64,000 nucleotides of DNA from Fratercula arctica (Eukaryota; Chordata; Aves; Charadriiformes; Alcidae), in contig CANTUZ010000026.1 of assembly GCA_947846985.1 (NCBI GenBank), positions 53,240,730-53,304,729 of the forward strand, given 5' to 3'. The position numbers were made by a program, and so were the translations under genes. The notes beneath the pieces were generated by a model. It ran no database searches. It saw only the letters and a program-made list of their open reading frames with translations, and was not told the DNA's origin. Every line of letters starts with the position of its first letter. Position 1 is the stretch's first letter. Shown piece after piece: positions 21,739 through 34,838 of the stretch.

Positions 21739-24006
21739 AAAAAGCTGATTGAGAATCCTACTCGCTTTTGATCAAACTCTTTACTTCCATCCTGTACTAA
21801 TGTCTAGAAGCAATCCTGACAAGCATGTTGTTGTGGAATGCTACTTTTAGTTTCAATTACTGTCTTTTCTTCAATAGTTTTGCTCCTGCTCAGGGTTTTC
21901 TGTAGGTATGTATTTATTCATATAATCTCCTATCAGTCAATAATTGCATTTCTCTGCCAAGGGCCAGCTCTTTTTTTACATTTATGAAAAAGACGTCCTT
22001 TTTTTCCCTGCTGTGTTTTATGAGCCAGTCTGCGTGCTACTGCTCCTGTCACCCTCTTTCAGATTGCTTCCTATTATTTTCTCCCATGTTTTTCTGGAAG
22101 GTAGAAACACAAAACGGGATTTTCAGTATCACATCAATGACTTGGATGCTCATTTCTTGTCCTGAGTTAATAAAAGATTGGCATGAGCTTTTTTTCTCAA
22201 TGACTTCTCAATGCCCCATGAATTAGAGGTAAGTAAATGAAATGACTGAAACATAGTGGCTGAGAATTTTCAGGTTACTGCAGTCACTTGCTTTAGCTGG
22301 GACATAAGAAGTAAAGCAGCAGAAAGTCATTCCAGTGGATCTGTGTAGGACAGGGTACAGATTTGTTTTCTTTAGTGCACTGTAAGTGATTAAGTCTTCT
22401 CAATGGAAGATTCACTCTCCACTAGAGGACACACAGTGTGTACTTTTCTGAGAATCGTAAGTATAATTTATGACCTGTGAATTAGTCTTATTACACTCCC
22501 ATCGAGAAAGATATTTGTGAAAGCACTTAAAAAACAAACTACTCTGGCCAACTTCAAATTTTAGACTACATATTCCACATTATCCTCATTCTCATAGTGC
22601 TATGGAGCAGCTGTGAAGTGAGTACATGTGACACAGGTCTTTTTATATCCAATACAATCTGGCAAAATGGGATTGTGAGATAGTCGGGAAGAATGGTTGG
22701 AAGAAAACCACTCAGATAATAATATTTGTTCATTTAATGTGGCAGCTTACCATATTTCACAGTTGTTAGAAGTAAGAAGTGTGGGGTGGAGGGGATATCA
22801 GAGCTTTTGCTATTTATTTGAGAGTTTGCCTTTAAGATTTTTAAATAAAACTGTGTGAATTTCTGATTTGTAAATTCTAGCCTTTCAGTGTGAATTCCAA
22901 CTTTCCTCCATTTCACATTCCAACACTTGCTTTTCCTGTTTATCCACTCAGGAGTGAATGGAATCTATTAACTCTTTCAGTCCCTGTGACCTGGTGTTCA
23001 ACAGTAGCTGTGCTGATATCCCCAGCTTTTCTCGCACACTGGACAAGAGTTCCCAAGAATAAATAATGTCAGCTGCAAAAACCTAATCTAGCCAAGGCTG
23101 TGGTCTATTTTATGAATAAGCACAACTCTGATGGTGTAGTTGCAGTTCTGTGGTGTATTTACACCAACAAGAATGTTGTAATAGCACTTGTTTCTTTCTA
23201 TATCATAAAGATACACACGAAAAATGGGAATTGTAGTGGGATGTGATGTAGTCACAGGAGCATATAGCTTTATTTTCTGTCATTGCGATCCAGTACTTGG
23301 AAAATATAATAGTTTTACATAAAGGAGTGTCTTTCCCCTTGACGTGTGTAACTGATCCCAAACATCCCCACTGCTGTTAAGAGAGTGACCCCAGCTGGAG
23401 TACTTTAGCGTGTTTGCTGATGCTTTGATGTGACAAATACTCACTTTTTAAATAAACATTCCTTCAGGAAATCTTTCTCCTTACCTCCTTCCTTCAGTAT
23501 TTCCAAGACTGTTTTTTCTTTTTATAAAGCATTTACTCAAAAATGAAGTGAAAGCAGTTGTGGTTAGTGTATGAAGTAAAATCACAAATGACTTATTAGA
23601 AGCCAAAACCAAGAAACTTGGCAATTAATCCTTTTATTAATGCATCAGCCCCACAAATTAATTCTTACTGCAAGAACCACATATGTGGCGTTGTTCTTCC
23701 TTGGAAATGGAAGTTTCCACAGAATTATTGCTTATTTAATCTTTCAAAATGTAATATGACCCCAACCATGGTTTCTTTCCCCTCTACTTAATGTAACTGT
23801 TCCAGACATTATTTTACTAAATGTCTCAAGTTAAACATTCTCTGTCAATTACAGATGATAGAGATCTGCTAAGATAATGAGTGCTACTACAATGCCTGCT
23901 TTAATTGCTACATTATAATCTCCAGACCTGAAAAACTCCAGAGACTTCTAATACATAAAACGCCTTTCAGCTATGCAGGTGTGGAATTCATTAGAAGTTG
24001 TTTCTC

Positions 24007-24054
24007 CCCCTCTCTCTCTCTCTTTTACTTACTCTCTTTCCTCTCTCTTTTTAA
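24007..24054. repeat. (CT)n pyrimidine tract
   Basis: A CT dinucleotide run interrupted by TTACTTA and followed by further CT and T-rich sequence. Confidence 0.85.
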
Positions 24055-25216
24055 AGGGGGAGAAGTCCTAAATGCCTTGGAATTGTGCCAATGCCTTGGG
24101 GTTTTGCAGTAAGTTGAAATATCATTTAAAGTTTAGGCACAATGCTGCTTTGAAAGCTCTGTAGAACAGAATAAAAAGCAGGAAAGCATGACCAGAAGGG
24201 CTGTTCAAGGAACAACAACAAAATGGTGACATTTCTGCAAATGTACCACTGCCATACTTTTCTTTAACGGGAAACAATCAGCTTCAGAATGATTTTTGGC
24301 ATGTCCTCTCTGTAAGGACAACTGACCAAAAGAGAAGCAGTAGACAGGTGGGGTTTTTTTCCCTTTTTTTTTTTTTTTCCTTAGCAAAGCAGAAACATGC
24401 TGGACAAGAAAACATTTCTTTGAATAGACTGGTTTTACTGAAAAGCAAACCTTTGTAGCAGTTTAGAGTCAGTGACTGATTCAATTATTCCAGCAGTTAA
24501 CTCATCTGTTTGTTCTTGTATCAAAGAGTTTATTGCTACAAGATATTTAGCCTCTGTAGAAAATCTGAAACAATGTAAAGTTATCATATGCAAGTCTTAG
24601 TTTATGCTGAGGTCATATTAAGCACAGATGAGAAGGGGACCATGAGGACCATGAAAGGGAAGTGACTCAGAGCTACTTTTTTTTTTTTTTGTTTCACTAA
24701 AAGTGCCATTATAGCTGATCTAAATTACACTGAGTGCAGCAATCAGGTAGGACATCTCAAATCTATCCTTAATCGACCCTTTCCATGCACGTTTCTCTGG
24801 CTCTGTGACACCATAGGAACTCATTTAGAATGGGAGAATCTTCTGTCATCCTTTAAAGATAATTTTCAGGCTACTTTCTGGCTATTATGTTGGGAAAGAA
24901 CAGAAGTTGAGGTTTTAACCCAGAATCAATACTGTAATAATTATTCCATGGATTCATGCTGTAGAATAAAAGAGGATAATGGAAGCCAACATCTAAAGAA
25001 ATACGCATTATTATATGTCCCCAGTGATGGAATTGTTCTTTGCTCCTCTATGCCTGGAACACCTATGTATGACATCAGACACCAGCCTGACTTTCAACTA
25101 CTTGTATGACTTCTTCTAAAAAACTACTCCTGCATTGCAGTGGGGCACTTCTGTACAGTGACCAGGGGGACTCTAGAGTTATGCCACTCTTGTGATTAAT
25201 TGAGCTTCACTATTTG

Positions 25217-25250
25217 GTTTTTGTGTTTGTTTGTTTGTTTGTTTGTTTTT
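25217..25250. repeat. (GTTT)n microsatellite
   Basis: About seven GTTT units within a T/G-rich stretch. Confidence 0.9.
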
Positions 25251-26457
25251 ATTAACTAGTTTATTTAAAAAACATTTTAATGAGAAAAATCTCTTGAGAT
25301 TTCACATATAATTTACATGAAAACATTGTGAAGCAGACAGTTCAAATGATCAGGTGAAAGAACATTTAACTGTAGATAACCCAATAATACTTGTAATTGG
25401 ACTTACACAAATAGGAAAAATAATGGCAAGTATGAAACCACTCATCACTCATGCTCTTTCCCCTCTATGCTGAACAGTCTATTAAGGTGTGTATGTTGCC
25501 ACTTAGTCATACTTGGCGTCACAAGGTGGGGCTTCCTTAATCCACACTCTTTAACTTTCCATAGTATGTAACCAGTGCCAAATCCATGAGCCCCTTCCCA
25601 GGTAACACTATGAGATCAGTGAGAATTGTGTTTAAATATAAAGACTTCAGGATTTGGCCAGACACCAAGGCAGAACCTAATAGAATAATTCAGTCAGCCT
25701 ATCTGTTGAACTTAATACATGACCTTTTTGTGAAAAGTTGACTCTGGCACTTTAAAAACTGTAAAGAAGCAGTTACTACATTTCAAATGGTCCAGGGTAG
25801 GAGACAAAAACCCTCATTTGACTAATTTAAAAGAGCTAAGTTCACTGCCAGTGAAATATGCATTGATTTTAAAACTAAGAAAGTCCTTATTTATCAGATT
25901 TTGATCCAGTATCTAATATATCACTGACTTCAGGACATGGATTTTATTTTCCCAATTTTTGGATGGTGTCAGATGTCACTTAGCTTTCAGGCAACACACT
26001 TCTCAAAGATTTTCCAAAGATACGATGGCTGAAGGTCTGGGAGAAGCGGCATTCGATAGGTTTCCACACGTGGCAATTTAAAGATTTTCTGGATTGATGA
26101 GAACTAACTGAGCACAGGAGTGACCCAAAATCTGTACCTTGTTGGTAACCATAAGATAGACCTGTAGTCTGATCTATCACACATGTTAGATTCAGGTGAC
26201 CTACAGATGCCAGCTGTCCCTGTGGCATGCAGCACCAGGATCCTCCTGCGAAGGCTCCGTCAGCTCCAAAGCAGGGGCACAAGAACCCTTCAAATGTATG
26301 CTAGTTGGTGCAAACCAGGTGTGGATGCACAAGAAGACCCAACATAGGGGTGGCTCTGAGTTTCCTTCACTGACTTTCTCCCATGTTTACTCATGACCTC
26401 ACAGCAGTGTCAGACTGAATCTATATAATCTGTGTTACATGGAAGTTTAGGCGCGTT

Positions 26458-26495
26458 GTGGTTCACATTTGTGGTTCACATTCATGGTTCAAGCC
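26458..26495. repeat. 13-bp tandem repeat, about 2.8 copies
   Basis: GTGGTTCACATTT is followed by GTGGTTCACATTC and then ATGGTTCAAGCC. The first two units differ at the last base only; the third is diverged. Confidence 0.85.
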
Positions 26496-27726
26496 TCTGC
26501 TTGAAATAAAAACTACTAGGCCATGCCTTGTAGCCATCAAACTTTCACTTTTTTCCTCATATGCTCCATCCATGCACCAAGGCTTTTCATGGTTTTTAAG
26601 CCTGTCCATGTGGCAGGTGATTTTCTATGGCTGAGCTCTACACCCAGATAAAGTGAACAGTGATTAAATTCTACCCAATGAACCATCATTAACTTGCCCA
26701 ACACAGAAATCTCTATAGCACAAATTGGCAGTTTCCTGAAGCTCTCAAGCATTGAATCTAAGGATTTCTTGACTACATTTGTTCTTCATCTCATGTATTA
26801 GAGTATGTTAAATATGCACTATTTGCATGTTGCATAACATACAGCTACTCAGGGGTCCATTTACTCTCAGTAAGTGACAAGGTAAATCGTTGAAGGCAAG
26901 AATCCTGTGATTTCCTAGTGATTTGCTTGACCACCCAAAGAGGATTTAAATTAAGTATTGAGAGCTACAAACAGGTTTTATTCACTGAGATTTCCTGTCC
27001 TCAATGGAATGAAAAACAGGGAAACTAACTTTCATAGTCTTAAGATGACTGTAGATCAGCAGATATCTGGAAATCCTGGGGAGTTTAGAGGACCTGGTTT
27101 AAGTTTTGTAACAAAAATTGTAAGAAATCTGGAGATTTTCACATGTGAATGAACACTGAGTTCAGACACTCAAGTGCAAATTTGTATTAAACTATCCCTG
27201 TAGACCCCATCACAGGGCAAGGCAGCTGAGCCAGGCTTTACTTCAAACCTGTTATGTTCCCTGCAATAGCAGACACTCCAGAGAGCCCATACTCAAGGCA
27301 GCAAAAGTCACTGAGTACAATATGTAGCAACATACTGATATGATTCTTGTGCAGAGCACTCAGGAGAATGATTCAGGTGCTGGCTGCATCCATTGCAGTC
27401 TCACTTGACTGTGTCCTTCAACTGCCAGCACTTTTGAATTTGATAAGGGAAACTTAAAAACATACACATTTTCCCTCATTTGAATTACTTGATGAATGTA
27501 ATATCACAATCCAAAGTTTAGGTGACTTTCTGTGTTTGGTAAATTACAAGTTTCCAACAATACACTAGTGATTTTAGAAGCTAGGGTTTATTACTATTAA
27601 AAAGGATATATGAAAGGTAAAAAAAAGAAGAAAAGAACACTGCCAAATAACAAATGGCTAATATTAATTTAATTCCCTGCCTAATGTTTGTTTCTTTTGC
27701 ATTTTGAAAAGCAGGACAGTTAAAGG

Positions 27727-28336
27727 GATGTTGTGGTGGATTGACCTTGTCTGGTCGCCAGGTGCTCACCAAGCCACTCCATCACTCCCTTCCTCAGCAG
27801 GACTGGGAGGGGACAAAGAACATAAGATGGGAAAAAAAAAAACCTCATGGGTCAAGATAAAGGCAGTTTAATAAAACAAAAGTGAAGGCCGCACATGGAA
27901 GCAAAGCAAAACAAAAGACGTATTCTCTACTTCCCATCAGCAGGTGGTGTTCAGCTGCTTCATGGGAAGCAGGGCTTCAGTACACGTAGAGGTTGCTCTG
28001 GAAGACAGCTGTCATAAATAAAGAATGCCCCCCCTTCCTCCTTCTTTTCTTAGCTTTTATTGCTGAGCAGATGTCATCTGGTATGGAATATCCCTTTGGT
28101 CAGTTTGGGTCAGCTGTCTTGACTGTGTCCCCTCCCAAGATCTTGCCCACCCCCAGCTTTCTGGTGAGGGGGGCAATATTGGAGGGACAGCCTTGATGCT
28201 GTGCGAGCACTGCTCAGCAGTAGCCAAAACACCGGTGTGTTCTCAACACTTGTGTAGCTACCAATACAAAGCACAGCACTATGAGGGCTGCTACGCAGAA
28301 AATTAACTCCACCTCAGCCAGACCCAATACAGATGG
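27727..28336 (-). mobile_element. Solo LTR of avian ERV (ERVL-like), antisense, with target duplication
   Basis: The LTR proper is 27732-28331 (600 bp), with TG...CA ends. On the minus strand it begins TGTATTGGGTCTGG, then GAGTTAATTTTCTGC, a GACCCAAACTGACCAAAGG block, CCATACCAGATGACATC, AGCAATAAAAGC in the TATA position, TTTTATTAAACTGCC, and ends GGTCAATCCACCACA. Flanks GATGT (27727-27731) and GATGG (28332-28336) form a 5-bp duplication with one mismatch. No internal retroviral sequence is present, so recombination between two LTRs has left a solo copy. Order and wording of blocks match the copy at 39.2 kb. ERVL-like assignment rests on the 5-bp duplication and remembered family layout. Confidence 0.88.
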
Positions 28337-31017
28337 ATTTGGAGGGTTTGCGCAGGGTTTGAAAGGGGGTTCTTTTTCAGGCTAAGAAGTAACTGGAAGT
28401 TTCATTTTAACAAAAAAGCAATGTAGGTCACTGGTCTAATACAAGTACTGACTAATAGTAAGTGGATAGGTTGAGGATATTTGCCTCATTCAAAGGACAA
28501 GTATTTGTCTACTTCATGAATTTCTCAGTGCATTTGACACTAACAAGACACCTTCTCACTATTCAGAGAAAAAGCATAAGACTAGGTGAACAAGACAACT
28601 GGTCTTTTTTCTGCAGATGGCTCTTCCCCCTGGAACTGTAACATATTTGTTAGGGAAGGAAATTCCTCTTCATCCTTAAGTTTTATAGAGATATAGGTGA
28701 TTTTGATCCAACAAAATCCTTAGTCTATCCTGAGCAGTAACTACAAACAAGAATCCAGTGTTAATGAGTTTGGAAGGTAGAGTGCATTGACAGACTCATG
28801 CACTTCTCAGTTTGTGAATACAGTCATGACAACTGTTTTTGCATTTCACCACTTACTTGCTGCCTTCCATAAAGGTGTTAGATTAAGAGCTTTGAAGTCT
28901 TACTCCTCCTGTTTTCCTCAAGCACATTTGTCTTACAGTTATTTATTACCTGTAAAATTTACTTTAATATAGTGCTTGCTCATCATCACACATGATTCAA
29001 CTCCAGGTCAAGCATTCCACCAGTGAAAAGGAAACAAGGGATCACAAAAAAGTCAATTTTGTGTGGCTTGTTATTATCACTCCAATAGGAGTTTTTTTCA
29101 GAAATCGGAAGGGGAAGGGCAAGAGCAAGGGTGGCAGTAGGGAGGAAGAGGAAAGGATGAGGATAAAAGCAAAGACTTCTGGGTAGAGACCTAGGGAAAT
29201 ACAGAAACAGCAAAGACACCACCCCCTGATTAAAACATAGGGAGCTAATATGCTGCATGGCGATTTTTAACTATCTGTTCAGAAAAACAGCTGTGATTTC
29301 AACAGTACTTCCTCCAAACCATCTGAGGTACCCACATATAGTACCAGAGGAAGAAAGGAAAGCCTAGAAGAATATGAGAGAGGGTTAAACTAGTCAGACC
29401 ATTAGGGCTTTCTGTCCCCACTCTTGCCCCTTCATTTTTACCAACTCATAAACACATGCAAATTCAGATAATGGACCTTTATTATAACTGCTAGTAGAAA
29501 AAATATGAAGTGACGTGTGGCTTTGGAATGCCAAGACTTTTGCAGGTGCACACAGCTGACATTGTTCCTTGTTCAGTTCAAACTGTGTTGTGAGTGGTTG
29601 TGTGAGAAAGAGATCTAATTTTTGGTAGTGGGTACCTGTTCAGAGAACCAGTAAATGAACTTATAACCAAGCCTACTGAGCTCAGTGAGTGACAGAGTGA
29701 TCAGATCATTTTCAGTTCTTGCTTTTATTTGTTTAGCAGCAATAAAAAATTCAATCTATAATAATGTCTTGTCATGCCAAGACATCTCTCTTTCTGCATT
29801 AGCATCTTCAGCTCTGGGAATAGTGTTATTAGTTAACTGAGATAATAAAATTGGCAGAAAGAGAAAGAACAAAATTATATGGTATGTCTTTGAACAATAT
29901 TATTCATTTCTCTGTAAGGAGGAATAGTTATAAAAAGAGATGATGCATATACTCAATAATAAAATTACTAACAAAAATGCAATGTGTAGGATAGCAGAAT
30001 GATAACAATTCTATGTGGTGCATAGGATACCAGGCATAGTAAATTGCTGATAAAATAGAAATCTCCAGGTATTTTTCTATATTGTAGTAGCTTAGACTGT
30101 CCACATCATCATATCACTTGAGGCCAGCATTCTCGGCACTGCTTAGGTGCACATTTTCTTTAGGAATATTCTGTAGACTTACTCTGGCTCCTGAAACACC
30201 ATCAGGGAGTTTCTTGGAGAAAGGACTGAACTGTGTCATATTTAAACAGAGTACCACTGTCTATAGCCAAGACAGTTAGCTTAGTTGTGGCTGAAAGAGA
30301 ACTTTACACCTTTTCCCTACTTCATTCCCATACAGCCATAACCTGTGCTCTGCTGCTCATCTGACTTCACAATAAAACACTATCTTAAACATCAAGAAAC
30401 TTCCTCCACAACTCTCTTTTCATGTTCCCTATTAGGTGACTTTAGCCATAATTTGTGAGCATTTAGCTATTTAAATCTTTTAATATGCAAGTTCACCATG
30501 TAAGTCCTACTGACTGCTCAGAATTCCCAGGAAGACTTACGTTTCTACTGGTCTGTAAATATGAAGCCACACTGATGTTCAGCATGCTAGAATTGCTACG
30601 TCTAATAAGCTGCCCAGGCAATAGTTCTGAAAATCCTTTCAAGATTGGCTGGTTAGATATTCTTTTTCCTAAGATTAGACCTGTCCAGCAAGACCAAACA
30701 TTCAGGCATGATCGCCTAAGAAACCTAAGGCAAACACAACCTATAGAAAAAACAGCTGTGTACATATTAATGGAACCACGCTCTCAGATAAATGGTGTGA
30801 ACAACAGGCTGGGTCTTTCTGAATCTCTGCTGTTGGAGCATTTCCGTTTCACACAAATATATATTGGAGCAGGTAGTTAAACTGACAGCTCCCATCTGTC
30901 AGGTGAACTCACTAATAACAAGAGAATGGAATCAATCATTCTCCCTTCCTCTGTCTCTCCTTAGCTTAATGGATATTTATTTGTGCAACCAGAAAGAACT
31001 ATGATGGGATCAAGAAA
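28337..31017. other. AT-rich spacer, no gene seen
   Basis: No recognised gene or repeat. A 131-codon open frame at 30485-30880 (+) has no domain-like pattern, overlaps an equally open antisense frame, and is probably chance. Confidence 0.5.
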
Positions 31018-31335
31018 ATGGCACTGCTTGCTCATGGTCAACTTGGTGTCCATGAGAGTGACTCCCAAGTCCCTTTCTGCTGAACTGCTTTCCAGCTGGG
31101 TGTCCCCTAACATGTACTAGTGCATGGATTGTTCCCCCCCAGATGCAGAACTTTGCACTTCCCCCTATTGAACTGTGTGAGGTTCCTGTCAGTCCATTTT
31201 TGCAGCCTGTTGGAGTCCCTCTGGATGGCAGCACGACCCTCTGGTGGATCAGCCTCTCCTCTCAGATTTCTGTCATCAGAAAACTTGATGAGGGTACACT
31301 CTGCCCCATCATCTGCCTCCCCTTTTGCAAATACA
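31018..31335 (-). mobile_element. Internal CR1 fragment, antisense
   Basis: Minus-strand translation shows ECTLIKFSDDRNL (a diverged FADD catalytic block), EGRAAIQRD, LTQFNRGKCKVLHLGGNNP and the following LVD-type segment. Unlike the other CR1 copies, it has no 3' UTR or tail on its left side. The 3' end has therefore been lost by a later deletion, since CR1 insertions begin from the 3' end. Confidence 0.85.
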
Positions 31336-34300
31336 CCAAAGGTAGTCAAGTCTTACAGTTTTGAATCAAGTGTCTGACTCCAGCAGAAGCATCAGTGTCC
31401 TCAGGCCCTTCCCTGGATAGAGCTCTCACTTGCCAGATCCAGGGCTGTGACAATGCATCCCTGTCTCTCTCCTCTGCTTCCTAATGGCAAAATACATCCT
31501 CTGAGAAGACTTCACTGAACTCTAGGAACTAATTTTAGTTAGTCCTGGAGCCTTACATGGTCTCTTAGATATAATGATGTCTCCATTACCGTCCAGGTAA
31601 TCAAATATATAACCACAGGGTTTGCTCCATTTCAGATGTCTCCTCCTTATTTCAACTTTTTTTTTTTTTTCTCATTAACAATTCCCAGCAGTTCTTTCAA
31701 CTTAAACTCTGCATTGCTTAATGCTTCCTAGTTGCCTGAGCGCAACACACTAGGGAAGCAACATCTACAGGTGCTATAAGGTCAAAAAGACTTTATAAGT
31801 ACCTGGGCAACATAAAGAGCTGGACATAATTGGTACCGTCTGAGTTCCAATTTTAGAACAGGCGTTGTACAGACCTATACCTACAGTAATATAGAGGTTT
31901 TTAAAAAACATTGTTTTACATCTGTGGTCAGTAGTATGAAGGAGATTACAGATGAACCCAAAGATATGTTTCCCTTCCCTCTAATTTATGGTCTTGAGAA
32001 CGAGTTTGAGTAGTCTATTACAGGTCTGAGATGGGGCAAATGTATGATAATGCAGAACAGGATGATGTTAAGTTGCCTAAATAAATCATGACATATCACA
32101 TTGGATTTTAACTTTATCAAGACAAAAGTCTAACCTGCCCAAAATAGTTGAACATAAGTCCTACTTTGTAATATGGAAAAAAAAATATGTTCATTTGGGG
32201 CATATGACTGCAGAACAGGAAAAGAGAACTCTTATTCCGCATTAAACATGGGTTTAGCTCATTGTTTCTTTTATAAAAATAGCCTGTTTCACATTTCATG
32301 CTCCCAGATTATACAGCTCATGCCTTGCGGTAAAAATGGTACCAATGGGAAGTAGTTTATGTTCTGTGTTTATGTGGGAATAACAAATCAAAACCAGGCA
32401 AGTGTTTCAATTTCAAAAGCCTGGTTTTGTCATTATATATCTGCTCAACTTTTGAAATACTGAAGTATTATTAGCCTGGGGTTTGTACTTCTATTCAGAA
32501 AAGTTATCAGGTTCAGATCCTCAGCCAAAGTGCTGATTTACATTCCAGTGACACAATTGATCTTTCTACCTTTTTACATTCCTTTTTCTTCTTTCTATTC
32601 TCTTCCTTACCACCACCCCCCCCCCCAGTGAAAAACACTGTACACAAACAATATAAAAACTTCACTCTAAAGTAGACATGCTGAAAAAGACAATAACTGA
32701 CAAAAAATAATAAAATTAAAACTGGACATATCTAAGTAATACTAATGCATTAAAAGGTGTTAGTAGGACTTTCTTCTCCTTTTTTCTTGTATTAAAATTT
32801 GCATGTATTCATTTTTTATGTTTCCCTTTAACAGAGCTAGTGAAAGCTATGTGTGGAAAATGCAGATCCAAAGAACTGACAAGCTTTACATAAAATTTTA
32901 AAGTGAAATTCAAAGTTTTTGTTAGAAGAACTTTTAAGATTCCATATGTGTCATACTTTAAAATTGCAAATACATTTACATTTTAAAGCAAAATGTTTGA
33001 AAATAATTCACTCCTTCATTGCTTGCCAAGTGTAGGATTCAGTTTTCTTTGCCAAGCTGAAGTTTCCACAGCGTCTGAAACTGAACCTAAGTATTCTGAC
33101 TCCCAAAATTGAACCTCTGTCAGCAAATAAGAAAAGTGCAAAAATAAAAGTCTGATGTGGAGATGGATATAGGGATGGGGCAGAGAGAAATTAGTCAGAA
33201 TGCCAAGGGCAGAAGGGTCTAGAAAGAAACTCCCCCTCCAGAAGTTAAAATGAAACCAGGAATTATGAACATCCCATATTTTTCTTCTGTCACAAGTGTC
33301 CATGAAACTCACTGAGGACATTTTTTGTCATTCTACTGTAGTATCTAGTTCTTATAGAAAGCATTGATGGAATCAACACAGCATACGAACTAGAATTTCT
33401 GACTTCTCCCATTTGTAGAAAAGTACATCCAGAAACAGCATTAGTGTTGGAAAATAAATTCTTGAAACTCAAGAATATTGTCTATATTAATGATACAAAG
33501 CAACCCTCAGTTCTTTCCTCACCTCACCTTTCTCCAGTTACAGTAGGACAAATTCTTTGTTTTCTAGACTGTGTCTTTTTCTTCAACAGCAGGCTCTTCT
33601 ATTTTTGTCCTCTTTTCACTTATCACACCTTTTCTTATTTTCTGGCAATATTGCATAGTGTTATGCAAGTAAAGATCAGTAAAGACTACCCATGTGTTAT
33701 ATTTCACACTTGTGGACTGGCAAAAGAAGCCAAACCACTGGGGAGACAGCTTCCTGGTAAGGAGACAGAAAAATTTTGGTTCCAGACAGAATGATACCAC
33801 AGAATGATAGCACCATTTTAGGAGATAGGCACCCAGACGGACAATATGATGGGACAATATATGGCAGCCTTTCCATCAATGTAACAGGATTCCAAGCTAC
33901 CCACATTTCTAAAGGTGCAGGAACAACCCACTCCTTACCTGTCTTCAGAGTCTGTCACATCAGAGAGACAGCTGCTTGGTTAAGAGAAACATCTGGGATA
34001 CACCTACATGGTACAATGCAGTGCTTCTTTACAGAGACATGAATGAACTCCGAATTCAGTAGCGGGAGAAGGACATCCACCGTTGTGACATGTTCAGCTC
34101 AGGCCACAGAACCTGAGTGTCAGCAGTAGAGCTCTTTAACCTGGGTGGAGCAGTGAGCTGATGTGGCCGTACAGATTTTTGCATATGAAGGAAGTGGCGG
34201 TTAATATTCATAGGCTTTTAAACTATTATTTGAAACAAAATGAATCCAGTGAAAGTTAACAGAGACTTCACTGGGCCTTAAATTAATAGTAACAAACCTA

Positions 34301-34800
34301 ACGTAGGCATCTTCACTGCAGAAAGTGCTTCATACTCATTTAAATACAGGGTAAGGAATTATAGAGCTACGTAAATTGATGAACCCAGTGAATGGGCCTC
34401 TCAGTTAATATCTATGGTAAATGCTACACCCTTCTGCTATAATAACATATTCAGCTGGCAAGAAAGAATAGAATTATTATGTTTTCATTCATACTAGTTC
34501 AGCCTGTCTACAGTTCCACCTATTCATACTGTTTCACTGTTTAATACCACACTAATAACACCCATTCTGTCACTCGGTTTGAGCAGGAAAGCATCTCTTT
34601 TTTTGTTTAAATAAGAATGCACTTATTGCATTAAGTCAAGCCTTTTTCATATAACAAGCCTGAGCACTAGTCCCCTCTGGAGAGGCAGTTACTTTTACAA
34701 TACTTCAGCCATGAAGCTTTGGTCATGGAAACAAAGGTGAAAGATGGGGAGTGAAATGCATGTGATAATTTAATACAGGAGAGAAATGCCATTACCACTT

Positions 34801-34838
34801 TTTCTCTTTTTTTTTTCTTCCCCCCCCCCCCCCCCCCC
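34801..34838. repeat. Polypyrimidine tract ending in C19
   Basis: A T-rich run with single C residues passes into 19 consecutive C residues (34820-34838). The complementary strand is G19. Confidence 0.9.

Larger units (their letters stand above)
15132..27726. other. Long AT-rich spacer, no gene seen
   Basis: These 12.6 kb contain no open frame resembling a protein family. Listed separately are a small CR1 scrap (17094-17150), two homopolymer tracts near 17.7-17.9 kb, the 51-bp duplication (19306 and 21010), and simple repeats. A locally less AT-rich patch at 20690-20870 shows no recognisable element. Confidence 0.5.

Noticed and set aside
30485..30880. 131-codon open frame (+)
   Set aside because: Overlaps an equally open antisense frame, shows no family resemblance and starts with a non-ATG codon.
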